Assembly: GCA_030642545.1 (NCBI GenBank) | Contig: DAOWNP010000014.1 | Location: 1 to 17,061 of the forward strand | Reading direction: 5' to 3' | DNA: 17,061 nucleotides | From: Desulfobacteraceae bacterium | GTDB taxonomy: Bacteria > Desulfobacterota > Desulfobacteria > Desulfobacterales > DAOWNP01 | Part shown: positions 6,669 through 14,755 of the stretch, piece after piece | Position numbering within the stretch: position 1 is the stretch's first letter | How the letters are laid out: each line of letters starts with the position of its first letter | Made by a program: the position numbers and the translations under genes | Notes under the pieces: model-generated | The model's database searches: none | What the model was told of the DNA's origin: nothing | The model's input: only the letters and a program-made list of their open reading frames with translations

Positions 6669-9128
6669 ATGCTTAAAAAATATAAATCAGATAAAGAAAA
6701 AAGAAAAAAGCTTGGCATAGATCCTCTTGCGCTTGATGCAGAACAGGTAAAAAAGTTAAGTGAACTTTTAATTGATTCAAAAAAAGAAGATACGTTCCTT
6801 TTAGATTTGATTACAAACAGAGTGCCTCCAGGAGTTGACACGGCAGCAAAAGTTAAAGCAGAGTTTTTAACAAAAATAGCAAAAAAAGATAATAAATCTA
6901 AAACTATTGATAAAGAAAAGGCTGTTTTTCTTTTAGGCACTATGTTAGGGGGGTATAATATTAATCCTCTTATTGATCTGCTTGATGATAATGAACTTGC
7001 ATCAGATGCAGCATGTGCTTTATCAAAAAACCTTTTGGTTTTTGATGGATTTTTAAAAGTTTTTAATAAATCAAAAACAAATAAATATGCTGAACAGGTT
7101 ATAAAATCATGGGCTAATGCTGAATGGTTTACGCAAAAACCATCTGTACCTGATGAAATTGTTGTAACTGTTTTTAAAGTAGATGGTGAGATCAATACAG
7201 ATGATTTATCTCCTGCATCAGAAGCCTGGAGCAGACCGGATATCCCTCTTCATGCCTTGTCAATGTTAATAAAAAGAGCACCTAATGCACTACATTCTAT
7301 AGCTGAGCTTAAAAAAGACAACCAGCCTGTGGCTTTTGCAGGTGATGTTGTTGGAACAGGATCTTCAAGAAAGTCAGCAACAAACTCTCTGTTATGGCAT
7401 ATAGGAAAAGATATTAAATTTGTACCAAATAAAAAATGCAGCGGGATTGTGTTAGGCGGTAAAATTGCTCCAATTTTTTTTAATACATTAGAAGATGCAG
7501 GAGCGCTTCCTATAGAGTGTGATGTAACAAATATCCTAAATGGTGAGAAGTTAATAATCTATCCTTATAAAGGAGAAATAAGAAATTATAAAACAGGTAC
7601 ATTAGTTTCAGAATTTGAGCTTAAGTCAAAAGTTTTACTTGATGAAGTAAGAGCTGGTGGCAGAATTAATTTAATTATAGGTAAATCTCTTGCACAAAAA
7701 GCTCAAAAAGCATTAAATCTTAATAAAATTGATATTTTCTATACACCTCAGAAAGAGAATTCAGGGAAAGGTGGCTTCACACTGGCACAAAAAATCGTGG
7801 GTGTCGCATGTGGACAAAAAGGCATACGCCCTGGAGAATATTGTGAACCTGTTATAACTACAGTTGGTTCACAAGATACCACAGGGCCTATGACAAGAGA
7901 TGAACTCATTGAACTTGCATGTCTTGATTTTAAGGCAGATCTTGTTATGCAGTCATTTTGTCATACCTGTGCATATCCCAAACCTGTTGATATAAATATA
8001 CACAAAACTCTTCCTGATTTTTTTACATCAAGAAAAGGAATTGCTTTAAAACCAGGAGATGGGGTTATTCATTCATGGTTAAACAGAATGGCTTTGCCTG
8101 ATACTGTGGGTACAGGAGGAGATTCTCATACCAGGCTCCCTTTAGGCATAAGTTTTCCTGCCGGATCAGGGCTTGTTGCTTTTGCTGCTGCGATGGGTAG
8201 AATGCCTCTTGATATGCCGGAATCAGTACATGTGAAATTTAAAGGTACTCTTAATCGTGGCATAACCATGAGAGATGTAATAAATTTCATACCTTATATA
8301 GCTATTCAAGAAGGCATGCTTACAGTTGAAAAAAAAGGTAAAAAAAATATATTTTCAGGAAAAATAATAGAATTTTCAGGAATGGAAGATTTGTCAGTTA
8401 ATGAGGCTTTTGAACTTTCTAATGCATCTGCTGAAAGATCTGCTGCTGCTGCGGTTATTTCATTAAATGAAAAATCTGTAATAAAATTTATTTTATCAAA
8501 TATAGAGATTTTAAATAAGTTAATTTTAAAAGGTTATGGTTGTGCTGAAACTATAAAACGTAGAATAGAGAGGATGGAGAATTGGGTTGATAACCCTGTT
8601 TTAATAAAAAAAGATACTGATGCAAAATACTTTGCTGAAATAGAGATAAATCTTGCTGATATTACAGAGCCTGTTCTTGCATGTCCCAATGATCCTGATA
8701 ATGTCAAGCTGTTATCTGAAGTTTCAGGGCAAAAAATTGATGAAGTGTTTATTGGTTCTTGCATGACACATGTAGATCATTTTAAAAAAATCGGAAAACT
8801 TTTGAATGAATCTTCTCATCTTCCGGTAAAATTATGGATAACTCCTCCCACAGTAATAGATCAGGATATATTAAAAAAAGAGGGCTTTTACAGGATTTTT
8901 GAAAAAGCAGGGGCAAGAGTAGAAATGCCTGGATGTTCTCTTTGTATGGGGAATCAGGCAAGAGTAGCAGATAATGCTGTAGTAGTTTCAACTTCTACCA
9001 GAAATTTTCCAGACAGAATGGGAGATAATACGGATGTTTATCTCGCTTCAGCTGAAGTTGCTGTAATCTCTGCTATGTGCGGTGAAATTCCTGATTATAA
9101 AACCTATAAAAAATATATGAAGGAATAA
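6669..9128 (+). CDS. acnB: Bifunctional aconitate hydratase 2 / 2-methylisocitrate dehydratase
   Basis: AcnB interconverts citrate and isocitrate through cis-aconitate with a [4Fe-4S] cluster and often also handles 2-methylisocitrate. The 819-residue protein can be aligned by eye with the E. coli enzyme along nearly its whole length: HEAT-like N-terminal domain (1-160, with LLDLITNRVPPGVD), swivel domain (about 165-375, with GDVVGTGSSRKSATNS and RAGGR), then the catalytic domains with GSQDTTGPMTRDEL and GTGGDSHTR. The cluster cysteines are C698, C756 and C759 (GSCMTH and PGCSLCMGN). It ends about 45 residues earlier than the 865-residue E. coli protein, so the C-terminal extension is missing; the catalytic part is intact. 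A start ATG at 6669 follows AAAAAGG closely. It is a single gene, divergent from the ATPase gene. It would serve the TCA cycle, which some Desulfobacterales use to oxidise acetate. Confidence 0.97.
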   Translation: MLKKYKSDKEKRKKLGIDPLALDAEQVKKLSELLIDSKKEDTFLLDLITNRVPPGVDTAAKVKAEFLTKIAKKDNKSKTIDKEKAVFLLGTMLGGYNINPLIDLLDDNELASDAACALSKNLLVFDGFLKVFNKSKTNKYAEQVIKSWANAEWFTQKPSVPDEIVVTVFKVDGEINTDDLSPASEAWSRPDIPLHALSMLIKRAPNALHSIAELKKDNQPVAFAGDVVGTGSSRKSATNSLLWHIGKDIKFVPNKKCSGIVLGGKIAPIFFNTLEDAGALPIECDVTNILNGEKLIIYPYKGEIRNYKTGTLVSEFELKSKVLLDEVRAGGRINLIIGKSLAQKAQKALNLNKIDIFYTPQKENSGKGGFTLAQKIVGVACGQKGIRPGEYCEPVITTVGSQDTTGPMTRDELIELACLDFKADLVMQSFCHTCAYPKPVDINIHKTLPDFFTSRKGIALKPGDGVIHSWLNRMALPDTVGTGGDSHTRLPLGISFPAGSGLVAFAAAMGRMPLDMPESVHVKFKGTLNRGITMRDVINFIPYIAIQEGMLTVEKKGKKNIFSGKIIEFSGMEDLSVNEAFELSNASAERSAAAAVISLNEKSVIKFILSNIEILNKLILKGYGCAETIKRRIERMENWVDNPVLIKKDTDAKYFAEIEINLADITEPVLACPNDPDNVKLLSEVSGQKIDEVFIGSCMTHVDHFKKIGKLLNESSHLPVKLWITPPTVIDQDILKKEGFYRIFEKAGARVEMPGCSLCMGNQARVADNAVVVSTSTRNFPDRMGDNTDVYLASAEVAVISAMCGEIPDYKTYKKYMKE

Positions 9129-9168
9129 CAGGGAATAACAACCTGTTGATAATAAGAAATATATCTTT

Positions 9169-10308
9169 TTAGAAATATCTCTTATCAATTGTTTTTAAAA
9201 AGATGTTTATATCTTTTTCATTGTTGTAAAAATGAGGTGCTATTCTGATTTTACCATTTCTTAAAGAGACTATTATATTATTTTGTAAAAGGTAAGAGAA
9301 AAAGTCTTCAGGATTACCTTTTGGCGTAAATGTTAATATACCTGACCTGTTTTTTTGCTTTTTATAAATATTTGTTTCAAATTTTCGGTTTTTTAGTTCA
9401 TCAAAGAGAATATTTTGCAATGAAAAAATTTTCTCACTAATCTCAGGTATAATTTCATCAATCAACTTAAGAGCTGCGTAAAGACCGAATATTCCAGAAA
9501 AATTTAAGGTGCCTGGTTCAAATACTAATGCGTTTCTTTTTAATTTGAAATCTATGGTAAAATTTTCTTCATCTTCAACACTTTTCCACCCCACAATAGG
9601 AGGCCGGATCATGTTTATACTTTTATTTGCTACATATAAAAAACCAACTCCCATAGGTCCCATCAGCCATTTGTGTGAACCTGCTGATAGAAAATCAATA
9701 TTAAATTTTTTTACATCCATAGGAATAACCCCTAAACTCTGGATTGCATCTACACAAAAGAAAATTCCTTTTTCTTTGCAAAAATTTCCTATGGAATAAA
9801 GATCAGCCATATAACCTGTTGCATAATCAACAGAGCTTAGAGTTATCATTCTTGTTTTTGGGTGTAGTGCTTTTTCTAAAATATCTACATTTAGTCTGCC
9901 TTTAATTCTGTTTACATACTTAATGTTTACTCCTTTTGCTTCTAAATGCATCCATGGATAAATATTTGATGGAAAATCAGGAACAGGTACCATAACGACA
10001 TCACCGGGTTTCCATAAAAACCCAGATGCAATAATAGATAGCCCGTGGGAAGTATTTTGGGTAAAAGCTATTTCCTTGTAACAGGCATTTAATAATTTTG
10101 AAATAATTTTTTTTGTATCTTTGACTTTATCTATCCACTCAAAATAATGGCTGCTTGCATGGTTTGAGTTTTTTGTATAAAAATCAGATACAGCTTTTGA
10201 TACATTTATAGAAACAGGTGAAATAGCAGCGTGATTAAAAAAAACGTACTTATTATTTATAGGGAAAAGTTTTCTGTATTTATCAAAATTAATTTTTCCA
10301 GTTTTCAT
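9169..10308 (-). CDS. Class V aminotransferase family PLP enzyme
   Basis: This 379-residue enzyme has the fold-type I layout of class V aminotransferases (cysteine desulfurase, isopenicillin-N epimerase-like, kynureninase relatives). The PLP lysine is K213 in SAGSHKWLMGPMG, the pyridine-binding Asp is D187 in CVDAIQS, and TSHGL (86-90) lies at the cofactor phosphate region. The N-terminal FNHAAISP matches the substrate-loop motif of the epimerase/desulfurase-like group. I do not see the catalytic-cysteine loop expected of SufS/IscS near the C-terminus, so a plain desulfurase role is unlikely; the substrate is unknown. AAGG lies 7 nt upstream of the ATG. It converges with acnB, 40 nt apart, and diverges from the PilZ gene, with no pathway partner nearby. 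Confidence 0.87.
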   Translation of the reverse strand: MKTGKINFDKYRKLFPINNKYVFFNHAAISPVSINVSKAVSDFYTKNSNHASSHYFEWIDKVKDTKKIISKLLNACYKEIAFTQNTSHGLSIIASGFLWKPGDVVMVPVPDFPSNIYPWMHLEAKGVNIKYVNRIKGRLNVDILEKALHPKTRMITLSSVDYATGYMADLYSIGNFCKEKGIFFCVDAIQSLGVIPMDVKKFNIDFLSAGSHKWLMGPMGVGFLYVANKSINMIRPPIVGWKSVEDEENFTIDFKLKRNALVFEPGTLNFSGIFGLYAALKLIDEIIPEISEKIFSLQNILFDELKNRKFETNIYKKQKNRSGILTFTPKGNPEDFFSYLLQNNIIVSLRNGKIRIAPHFYNNEKDINIFLKTIDKRYF

Positions 10309-10336
10309 CTATTTACCTTATGATATATTTTTATGT

Positions 10337-10364
10337 TTGAAAAAATCATAAAAAATGGTATTAT
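10337..10364 (+). promoter_or_regulatory. Sigma-70-like promoter for the PilZ gene
   Basis: TTGAAA (10337-10342) and TATTAT (10359-10364) are separated by 16 nt, each one mismatch from consensus. A start near 10371 would leave a leader of about 48 nt. It lies in the 110-bp divergent gap between the aminotransferase and PilZ genes. Confidence 0.4.
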
Positions 10365-10418
10365 AAAAGAATAACTTAAAAATATTACTAATAAAATTAT
10401 AGGATAATAATAAATATT

Positions 10419-10736
10419 ATGGTTGTCACAAAAACTAAAGAGGAATATGTAGAAAAAAGAAAATTACCAAGACATAAATGTAAAAAAACAGTAGGCTATG
10501 CTACATATTATTCCAGTCATGCTGAATATATTTATAACATTAATTCATGGGGAGTTTATATAGAAGCTGATGATCCTCCTGATGTAAATGATAATATTGT
10601 AATAACAATTCCTGTTACTGAAAACAAAAATTTTATTAAAGTTATAGGAAAAGTTGTTAGAAAAGACAGGGGTGGATTTGGAGTAAAATTTGAAATAGGT
10701 ATAGCTGATTCTGTTATAACCAAAATAATAAGTTAG
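10419..10736 (+). CDS. PilZ-domain protein, probable c-di-GMP receptor
   Basis: This 105-residue protein is essentially one PilZ domain. The N-terminal RxxxR motif is R14-KLP-R18, which in the family clamps c-di-GMP. The second motif, usually D/NxSxxG, reads N40-I-N42-S-W-G45, so the canonical Ser is replaced by Asn. The remaining beta-barrel (VIGKVVRKDRGGFGVKFEIG at the end) fits the family. Binding of c-di-GMP is therefore likely but not certain. It carries no output domain and would act by contacting a partner. AGGA sits 14 nt upstream of the ATG, a rather long spacing. It is a single gene, convergent with the epimerase. Confidence 0.85.
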   Translation: MVVTKTKEEYVEKRKLPRHKCKKTVGYATYYSSHAEYIYNINSWGVYIEADDPPDVNDNIVITIPVTENKNFIKVIGKVVRKDRGGFGVKFEIGIADSVITKIIS

Positions 10737-10781
10737 ATATATGATCTTAATTTTTCTTCCAAAAACTTATTGCTATTATTT

Positions 10782-11735
10782 TTACCCTTTTTGTATGTAC
10801 CAGTCACAGGTGAGCTTCAGTCCTTCTTTAAAAGAAAATTCAGGCATATAACTGATCTGGTTAGTTGCTTTTTTTATGTTTGACCATGATTTTTTTATGT
10901 CACCTGCCCTTTGTTTTTTGTATTCAGGATCTGCGGAAAATTTAGAAATATTGCTTATTTCCTCCCAAAGTTTATTTATGCTGATATAATTTCCCAAACC
11001 AATGTTAAAAACATCTGATTTAACAGATTCTGTTGCAAGAATATTTGCTTTTACCACATCTTTTACAAAAATAAAATCTCTAAGCTGATTCCCATCACCA
11101 AAAATAGTCGGCTTTCTTTTTTCAGATGCTTTTTTTATAAATAAAGATATAACCCCTGAATATGGAGAACCAGGATCTTGCCTTGGACCATAAACATTAA
11201 AATATCTTAAACAAACCGTATTAATTCCAAAAAGATCGGAAAAATTTTTTGCATTAAGTTCACCTGTATATTTCTGAACAGCATATGGTGAAAGAAGAGA
11301 TATTGGGCTGCCCTCTTCAGCCGGAAGTTTTTTAATATTACCGTATACTGCACTTGAGCTTGCAAGAACTACTGACTTTATACTGTTTTGTCTTGCAGCA
11401 TCAAGGATATTCAGTGTTCCCATTATATTTACCATAGCTGAACCAACAGGGTCTTTAACAGACAACGGAACAGAAACAACAGCAGCCTGGTGAAATATTA
11501 CATCACAACTTTTAGATTCTTTAACAATAAGATTTTTATCACAAATATCACCTTTAATAAAAGTCATATTTTTTTTAATATGGGATAAATTGGATAGGTG
11601 ACCGGTTGAAAGATTATCTATTACAACAACATGACAATCAAGATCTGTTAAAGCTTTTACAAGATGAGATCCAATAAAACCGGCTCCGCCTGTAACCATA
11701 GCTTTTTTAAAGTTTATAGAAATTTTATAATTCAT
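10782..11735 (-). CDS. NAD-dependent sugar-nucleotide epimerase/dehydratase
   Basis: This 317-residue extended short-chain dehydrogenase has the NAD-binding motif TGGAGFIG (Gly 16, 19, 22), D40 at the end of the second strand (VVVIDNLSTG), a serine cluster SSS (126-128) and the catalytic Y151-x3-K155 pair. The segment RYFNVYGPRQDPGSPYSGVI is typical of UDP-glucose/UDP-GlcNAc 4-epimerases of the WbpP/GalE type. It probably makes a precursor for surface polysaccharide. AGGA lies 8-9 nt upstream of the ATG. No glycosyltransferases are adjacent, so the exact sugar cannot be inferred from context. Confidence 0.92.
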   Translation of the reverse strand: MNYKISINFKKAMVTGGAGFIGSHLVKALTDLDCHVVVIDNLSTGHLSNLSHIKKNMTFIKGDICDKNLIVKESKSCDVIFHQAAVVSVPLSVKDPVGSAMVNIMGTLNILDAARQNSIKSVVLASSSAVYGNIKKLPAEEGSPISLLSPYAVQKYTGELNAKNFSDLFGINTVCLRYFNVYGPRQDPGSPYSGVISLFIKKASEKRKPTIFGDGNQLRDFIFVKDVVKANILATESVKSDVFNIGLGNYISINKLWEEISNISKFSADPEYKKQRAGDIKKSWSNIKKATNQISYMPEFSFKEGLKLTCDWYIQKG

Positions 11736-11953
11736 TGTTTGTATCCTGTTAGTTGTTTTTTAAAATGAAGTTTGCTTTTGTAAATATTTAAATGCAGGTT
11801 TGTAGTAAATATCTGTATAACACCCATGCCCTGACAGGCACAACAAAACATGAAAATGAAATAAAGCTTACTGGCAAATTATAAATTAGTAGAATTCCTT
11901 AATTCATAATTTACCATTCATAATTCATCATTTTCATATAAAACTCTTGTAGT

Positions 11954-12715
11954 TTATGGAATCATAATAAAATTAATTTCCTTTAATATTTGACCTTGAT
12001 CATTTACAATTTGAACTTTCCAACTACCTAAATGGCTAGGATTTTTCATTGTGACATAACTCCATGTTCTCATTCTGGGATATTTAATAGCAAGAGGTAC
12101 TTCACAATATATATTCCCATTATGATAATAAACATGTTTTACTGTTTGAGGCAGGTTGTCTGTTTTTGCTATCATCCATATAACAGGTGCAGGAGTATCT
12201 TTTATAGAAAATTTGTGTTGTTCATTAATACATTTTCTTGATAATACTTCAGTACATGCTTTGCATTTGATAATTTTTAAATCATTTTCTAACAGTGTGT
12301 CTGTTTTCTCAGTTTGTTTTGGTTTAATAGTTTCAGGTTCATTAACATCAGCTTCTAAAATATTTTCAGTTTTTTCTAAAATTTCAGGTTCATTATCCAA
12401 CTCTTTTTTTCTAATTTCCGTATTTTCTGTCAAGTTGATATTAACAGGCTTGTTTGTTCTATCATTGATATTTTGAGATATTTTATTATCAGGAATAGAA
12501 AAGTTATAATCAGTTGGTTTTTCTGCATCTTTAAATTTATTTTGCAAAACAATTATTATACTAATAGTTATAAGAAACAGAACAAAAAAAAGACTGATTT
12601 TTTTCATTCTGTTTTTTAACAAATGTTTTTGAGCTTTTTTTATTATTCTTTCTCTGACAATATCTATTTTCTTTATAACTTTTAAATCGTTTTCATTTAT
12701 TTCATTTTTATTCAT
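11954..12715 (-). CDS. Membrane-anchored DUF2914-domain protein
   Basis: This 253-residue protein has a basic N-terminal cytoplasmic part, one membrane segment at 40-57 (ISLFFVLFLITISIIIVL), a Glu/Asn/Thr-rich linker (about 60-145) and a C-terminal DUF2914 domain (148-253). The domain shows the family's RTWSYVTMK and GSWKVQIVNDQGQILKEINF blocks. Cysteines C151, C154, C162 and C204 lie in the domain; CKAC is noteworthy for an extracytoplasmic protein. Topology suggests the domain is periplasmic. DUF2914 has no established function that I know of. The gene stands alone, with 218 bp to the epimerase gene downstream and 371 bp to modC upstream. Confidence 0.8.
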   Translation of the reverse strand: MNKNEINENDLKVIKKIDIVRERIIKKAQKHLLKNRMKKISLFFVLFLITISIIIVLQNKFKDAEKPTDYNFSIPDNKISQNINDRTNKPVNINLTENTEIRKKELDNEPEILEKTENILEADVNEPETIKPKQTEKTDTLLENDLKIIKCKACTEVLSRKCINEQHKFSIKDTPAPVIWMIAKTDNLPQTVKHVYYHNGNIYCEVPLAIKYPRMRTWSYVTMKNPSHLGSWKVQIVNDQGQILKEINFIMIP

Positions 12716-13070
12716 ATTTTAAGCATATGTTTTTTTGGAAAAAGTTATACTATCTTTAATACATATTGTATCATATCATAAATAAAACAAAATAAAAAGT
12801 GCCAAAACCATACCCAGTCAATTTGAAATATGAAGCCCAATTATTTATGATAACTCCATTTTATCTGAATTTACTTCATATAAAATTTGCATAATCTTTA
12901 ATCAGGCTGAGATATATTAAATTTATTCAGGGTTATGATACCTTTATATGTCAGGGTAGTTGTCATGCAAATTGATTTAAAGACTTTACAATTTTACAAG
13001 GCAATATAGAGGCAATTTAATTACAAAATATTCCCAAGAATATTAAAAAATATTTAATAAGTATCAAGAT
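12716..13070. other. Gene-free AT-rich stretch downstream of modC
   Basis: No frame here reads like a protein. Contents seen: a short dyad ATACA-TAT-TGTAT at 12759-12771 about 45-55 bp upstream of the DUF2914 gene, possibly part of its control region; featureless AT-rich sequence from about 12780 to 13020; and a hairpin at 13027-13044. Reading on from the shortened modC on the minus strand, I find no recognisable remnant of its missing C-terminus. Confidence 0.5.
13027..13044 (-). terminator. Possible terminator of the mod operon
   Basis: AATATTC (13027-13033) and GAATATT (13038-13044) form a 7-bp stem with a 4-nt loop. On the minus strand it is followed by TTTGTAATT, a weak T-rich tail. It lies about 45 nt past the modC stop codon. 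The stem has only one G-C pair, so support is mainly positional. Confidence 0.3.
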
Positions 13071-13104
13071 CAGACTTGACCCCTTTTCAGACTTGACCCC
13101 TTTT
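13071..13104. repeat. Two perfect 17-bp tandem repeats overlapping the 3' end of modC
   Basis: CAGACTTGACCCCTTTT occurs at 13071-13087 and 13088-13104 without a gap. The neighbouring inverted pair TCAAG (13064-13068) / CTTGA (13075-13079) extends the structure. On the minus strand the motif reads AAAAGGGGTCAAGTCTG, which resembles REP-type intergenic repeats linked with Y1 (RAYT) transposases; that link is from memory and there is no transposase gene in this window. The modC stop codon is formed at the junction of the two copies. Confidence 0.75.
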
Positions 13105-13956
13105 CAACTTCAGATTACCCTCTTTCTCTCTTTCAACATCAGGATATTTTTTAACTCTAATTTTGACAGGATATTTTAAACCATCATTATTAATTAGTAC
13201 GGTTGCTTCATAACTATTTGTTTTTACCGGAGATACGTCTAAGATGTTTTTGACTTCAACAAAACTGGTCCTAAATTCGGTTCCTGGATTTTGGAACAAT
13301 TCAAAAGAAGAGTCTATCTGGTTTACCTTCCCATTATCAAGTACTGAAATACGATCCCCTAAAAACCCAGCTTCATTATGGTCATGTGTAACATAAATTG
13401 TGGTTACACCTGTTTTTTGCTGAATACTTTTCAATTCTTCCTGTACTATCTCTTTGGTCATAACATCAAGACTGCTCATAGGTTCATCCATCAAAAGCAC
13501 ATCAGGTTTAATAACAAGTGCTCTTGCCAAAGCCACTCTCTGTTTTTGCCCCCCGCTTAAGTGGCGTGGAAATTTATTTTTTTCATTTGTAATGTTTATT
13601 CTTTCCAAATAATAATCAACCCTGTGTTTTATCTCCTGTTTTTTAACTTTTCTTAGTCTAAGTCCATAAGCAATATTCTCAAATACAGTTAAATGCGGAA
13701 ACAAAGCGTGATCCTGAAAGACATAACCTATTCTTCTTTTATCAGGTGAAAGATTGCTTACATCTTTGTTACCAATAAAAACAGACCCTCTATCTGGTTT
13801 TACCAGTCCGGCCATAACAGACAGTGTAGTTGTTTTACCACCACCGCTTGGTCCTAAAAGCACATGAAACTCTCCCTGATTAATTTTGAGGTTTAAATTT
13901 TTTAGTACTGTTCGTCCGTTATAACTTTTTGAAATTCCTTTTAATTCAATACTCAT
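13087..13956 (-). CDS. modC: Molybdate/tungstate ABC transporter ATP-binding protein, shortened C-terminus
   Basis: This 289-residue ATPase would energise oxyanion import through ModB. All nucleotide-binding motifs are present: Walker A GPSGGGKTT (35-43), Q-loop Gln 81, signature LSGGQ (133-137), Walker B VLLMDE (153-158) and switch His 191. After about residue 235 a linker leads into what looks like the start of the TOBE/Mop-like region that makes many ModC proteins about 350 residues long. Here it stops at 289. The last five residues, KRGQV, and the TGA stop are encoded by a 17-bp tandem repeat, so the native C-terminus appears lost. The ATPase core should still work; feedback control by molybdate might not. 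The start ATG follows modB by 5 nt, with AGGA inside the end of modB, suggesting translational coupling. Sulfate or tungstate cannot be excluded as substrate. Confidence 0.88.
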   Translation of the reverse strand: MSIELKGISKSYNGRTVLKNLNLKINQGEFHVLLGPSGGGKTTTLSVMAGLVKPDRGSVFIGNKDVSNLSPDKRRIGYVFQDHALFPHLTVFENIAYGLRLRKVKKQEIKHRVDYYLERINITNEKNKFPRHLSGGQKQRVALARALVIKPDVLLMDEPMSSLDVMTKEIVQEELKSIQQKTGVTTIYVTHDHNEAGFLGDRISVLDNGKVNQIDSSFELFQNPGTEFRTSFVEVKNILDVSPVKTNSYEATVLINNDGLKYPVKIRVKKYPDVEREKEGNLKLKRGQV

Positions 13957-13961
13957 GCTGT

Positions 13962-14750
13962 TTATCCTGCCTGAACCTTAATCCGTAATTTAAATATTAA
14001 CAGTAATGTAAAAGAAAATACCAGCAGCAGCAAAGCAACAGCAATTGAGGCTGCCGGTTCTCCTGTCATAGCATTCTGGTAAATGGCTACAGTCATTGTT
14101 TCTGTTCTGAATGGAATACAGCCGGCTACCATAGAAGTGGCACCAAACTCTCCAAGTGCTCTTGACCAGGTCATAATCATACCTGTATAAATACCATTTT
14201 TTGCAAGCGGAAGCAGAACCGTTTTAAACGTATGAAATTTTGATGCTCCCAAAGTTAAAGATGCATTAATAACATTTTTGTTTATAGATGCAAAAGCATC
14301 CTTTGTTGATTTTATTAAAAATGGAATAGAAACAAAAAGTTGAGCAATTATAATCCCCTTTTTAGAAAAAATCAGATCAACTCCATGACTACTTAACAAA
14401 TTTCCAAATTTACTGTTTCCTCCAAGCAAAATCAAAAGGGCCAAACCCGCGACAAGGGGCGGCATGGAAACAGGAAGATCGACCAGTGTATCTATTATCT
14501 CTTTTCCTCTAAAATCTTTCATTGCAAGTAAATATGCTACTGGAATTCCCAGACATAATGAGAGAAAGACAACTATTAGCGATGTTTCAAGACTTATAAC
14601 AATAGCAGATAATATTACAGGAGATCTGAACTGATATATCAGTTCTTCAAATGAAGTTGTTGTAAAAAGAGCAAACATGGGCAATACAATCAAACAAACA
14701 AAAACAGCTGTAATAAATAATATAGATATTTCAAAAAAAAAATTTTTCAT
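13962..14750 (-). CDS. modB: Molybdate/tungstate ABC transporter permease
   Basis: This 262-residue inner-membrane protein has about six hydrophobic segments and the cytoplasmic EAA-type loop NASLTLGASKFHTFKTVLLP (164-183) that docks to the ATPase. The segment LVDLPVSMPPLVAGLALLIL (89-108) and TWSRALGEFGATSMVAG are typical of ModB/CysT-type permeases. It lies between modA (5-nt gap) and modC (5-nt gap), so it is surely part of one transcript; its ribosome binding site is within the last codons of modA. The family also includes tungstate (TupB, WtpB) and sulfate permeases, and the substrate is inferred from modA. Confidence 0.92.
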   Translation of the reverse strand: MKNFFFEISILFITAVFVCLIVLPMFALFTTTSFEELIYQFRSPVILSAIVISLETSLIVVFLSLCLGIPVAYLLAMKDFRGKEIIDTLVDLPVSMPPLVAGLALLILLGGNSKFGNLLSSHGVDLIFSKKGIIIAQLFVSIPFLIKSTKDAFASINKNVINASLTLGASKFHTFKTVLLPLAKNGIYTGMIMTWSRALGEFGATSMVAGCIPFRTETMTVAIYQNAMTGEPAASIAVALLLLVFSFTLLLIFKLRIKVQAG

Positions 14751-14755
14751 TTGTT

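Noticed and set aside
6635..7195. 186-residue minus-strand open frame at the start of acnB
   Set aside because: It is antisense to a region closely matching AcnB; the serine/phenylalanine-rich translation is what antisense to Lys/Glu/Leu-rich coding gives.
9127..9147. AACAGG/CCTGTT 6-bp stem between acnB and the aminotransferase gene as a terminator
   Set aside because: The stem is short, the 9-nt loop is large for it, and no T-tract follows closely on either strand.
12790..12806. TGGCAC on the minus strand near 12800 as a sigma-54 promoter
   Set aside because: No GC follows 10 nt after the GG, so the -12 element is missing.
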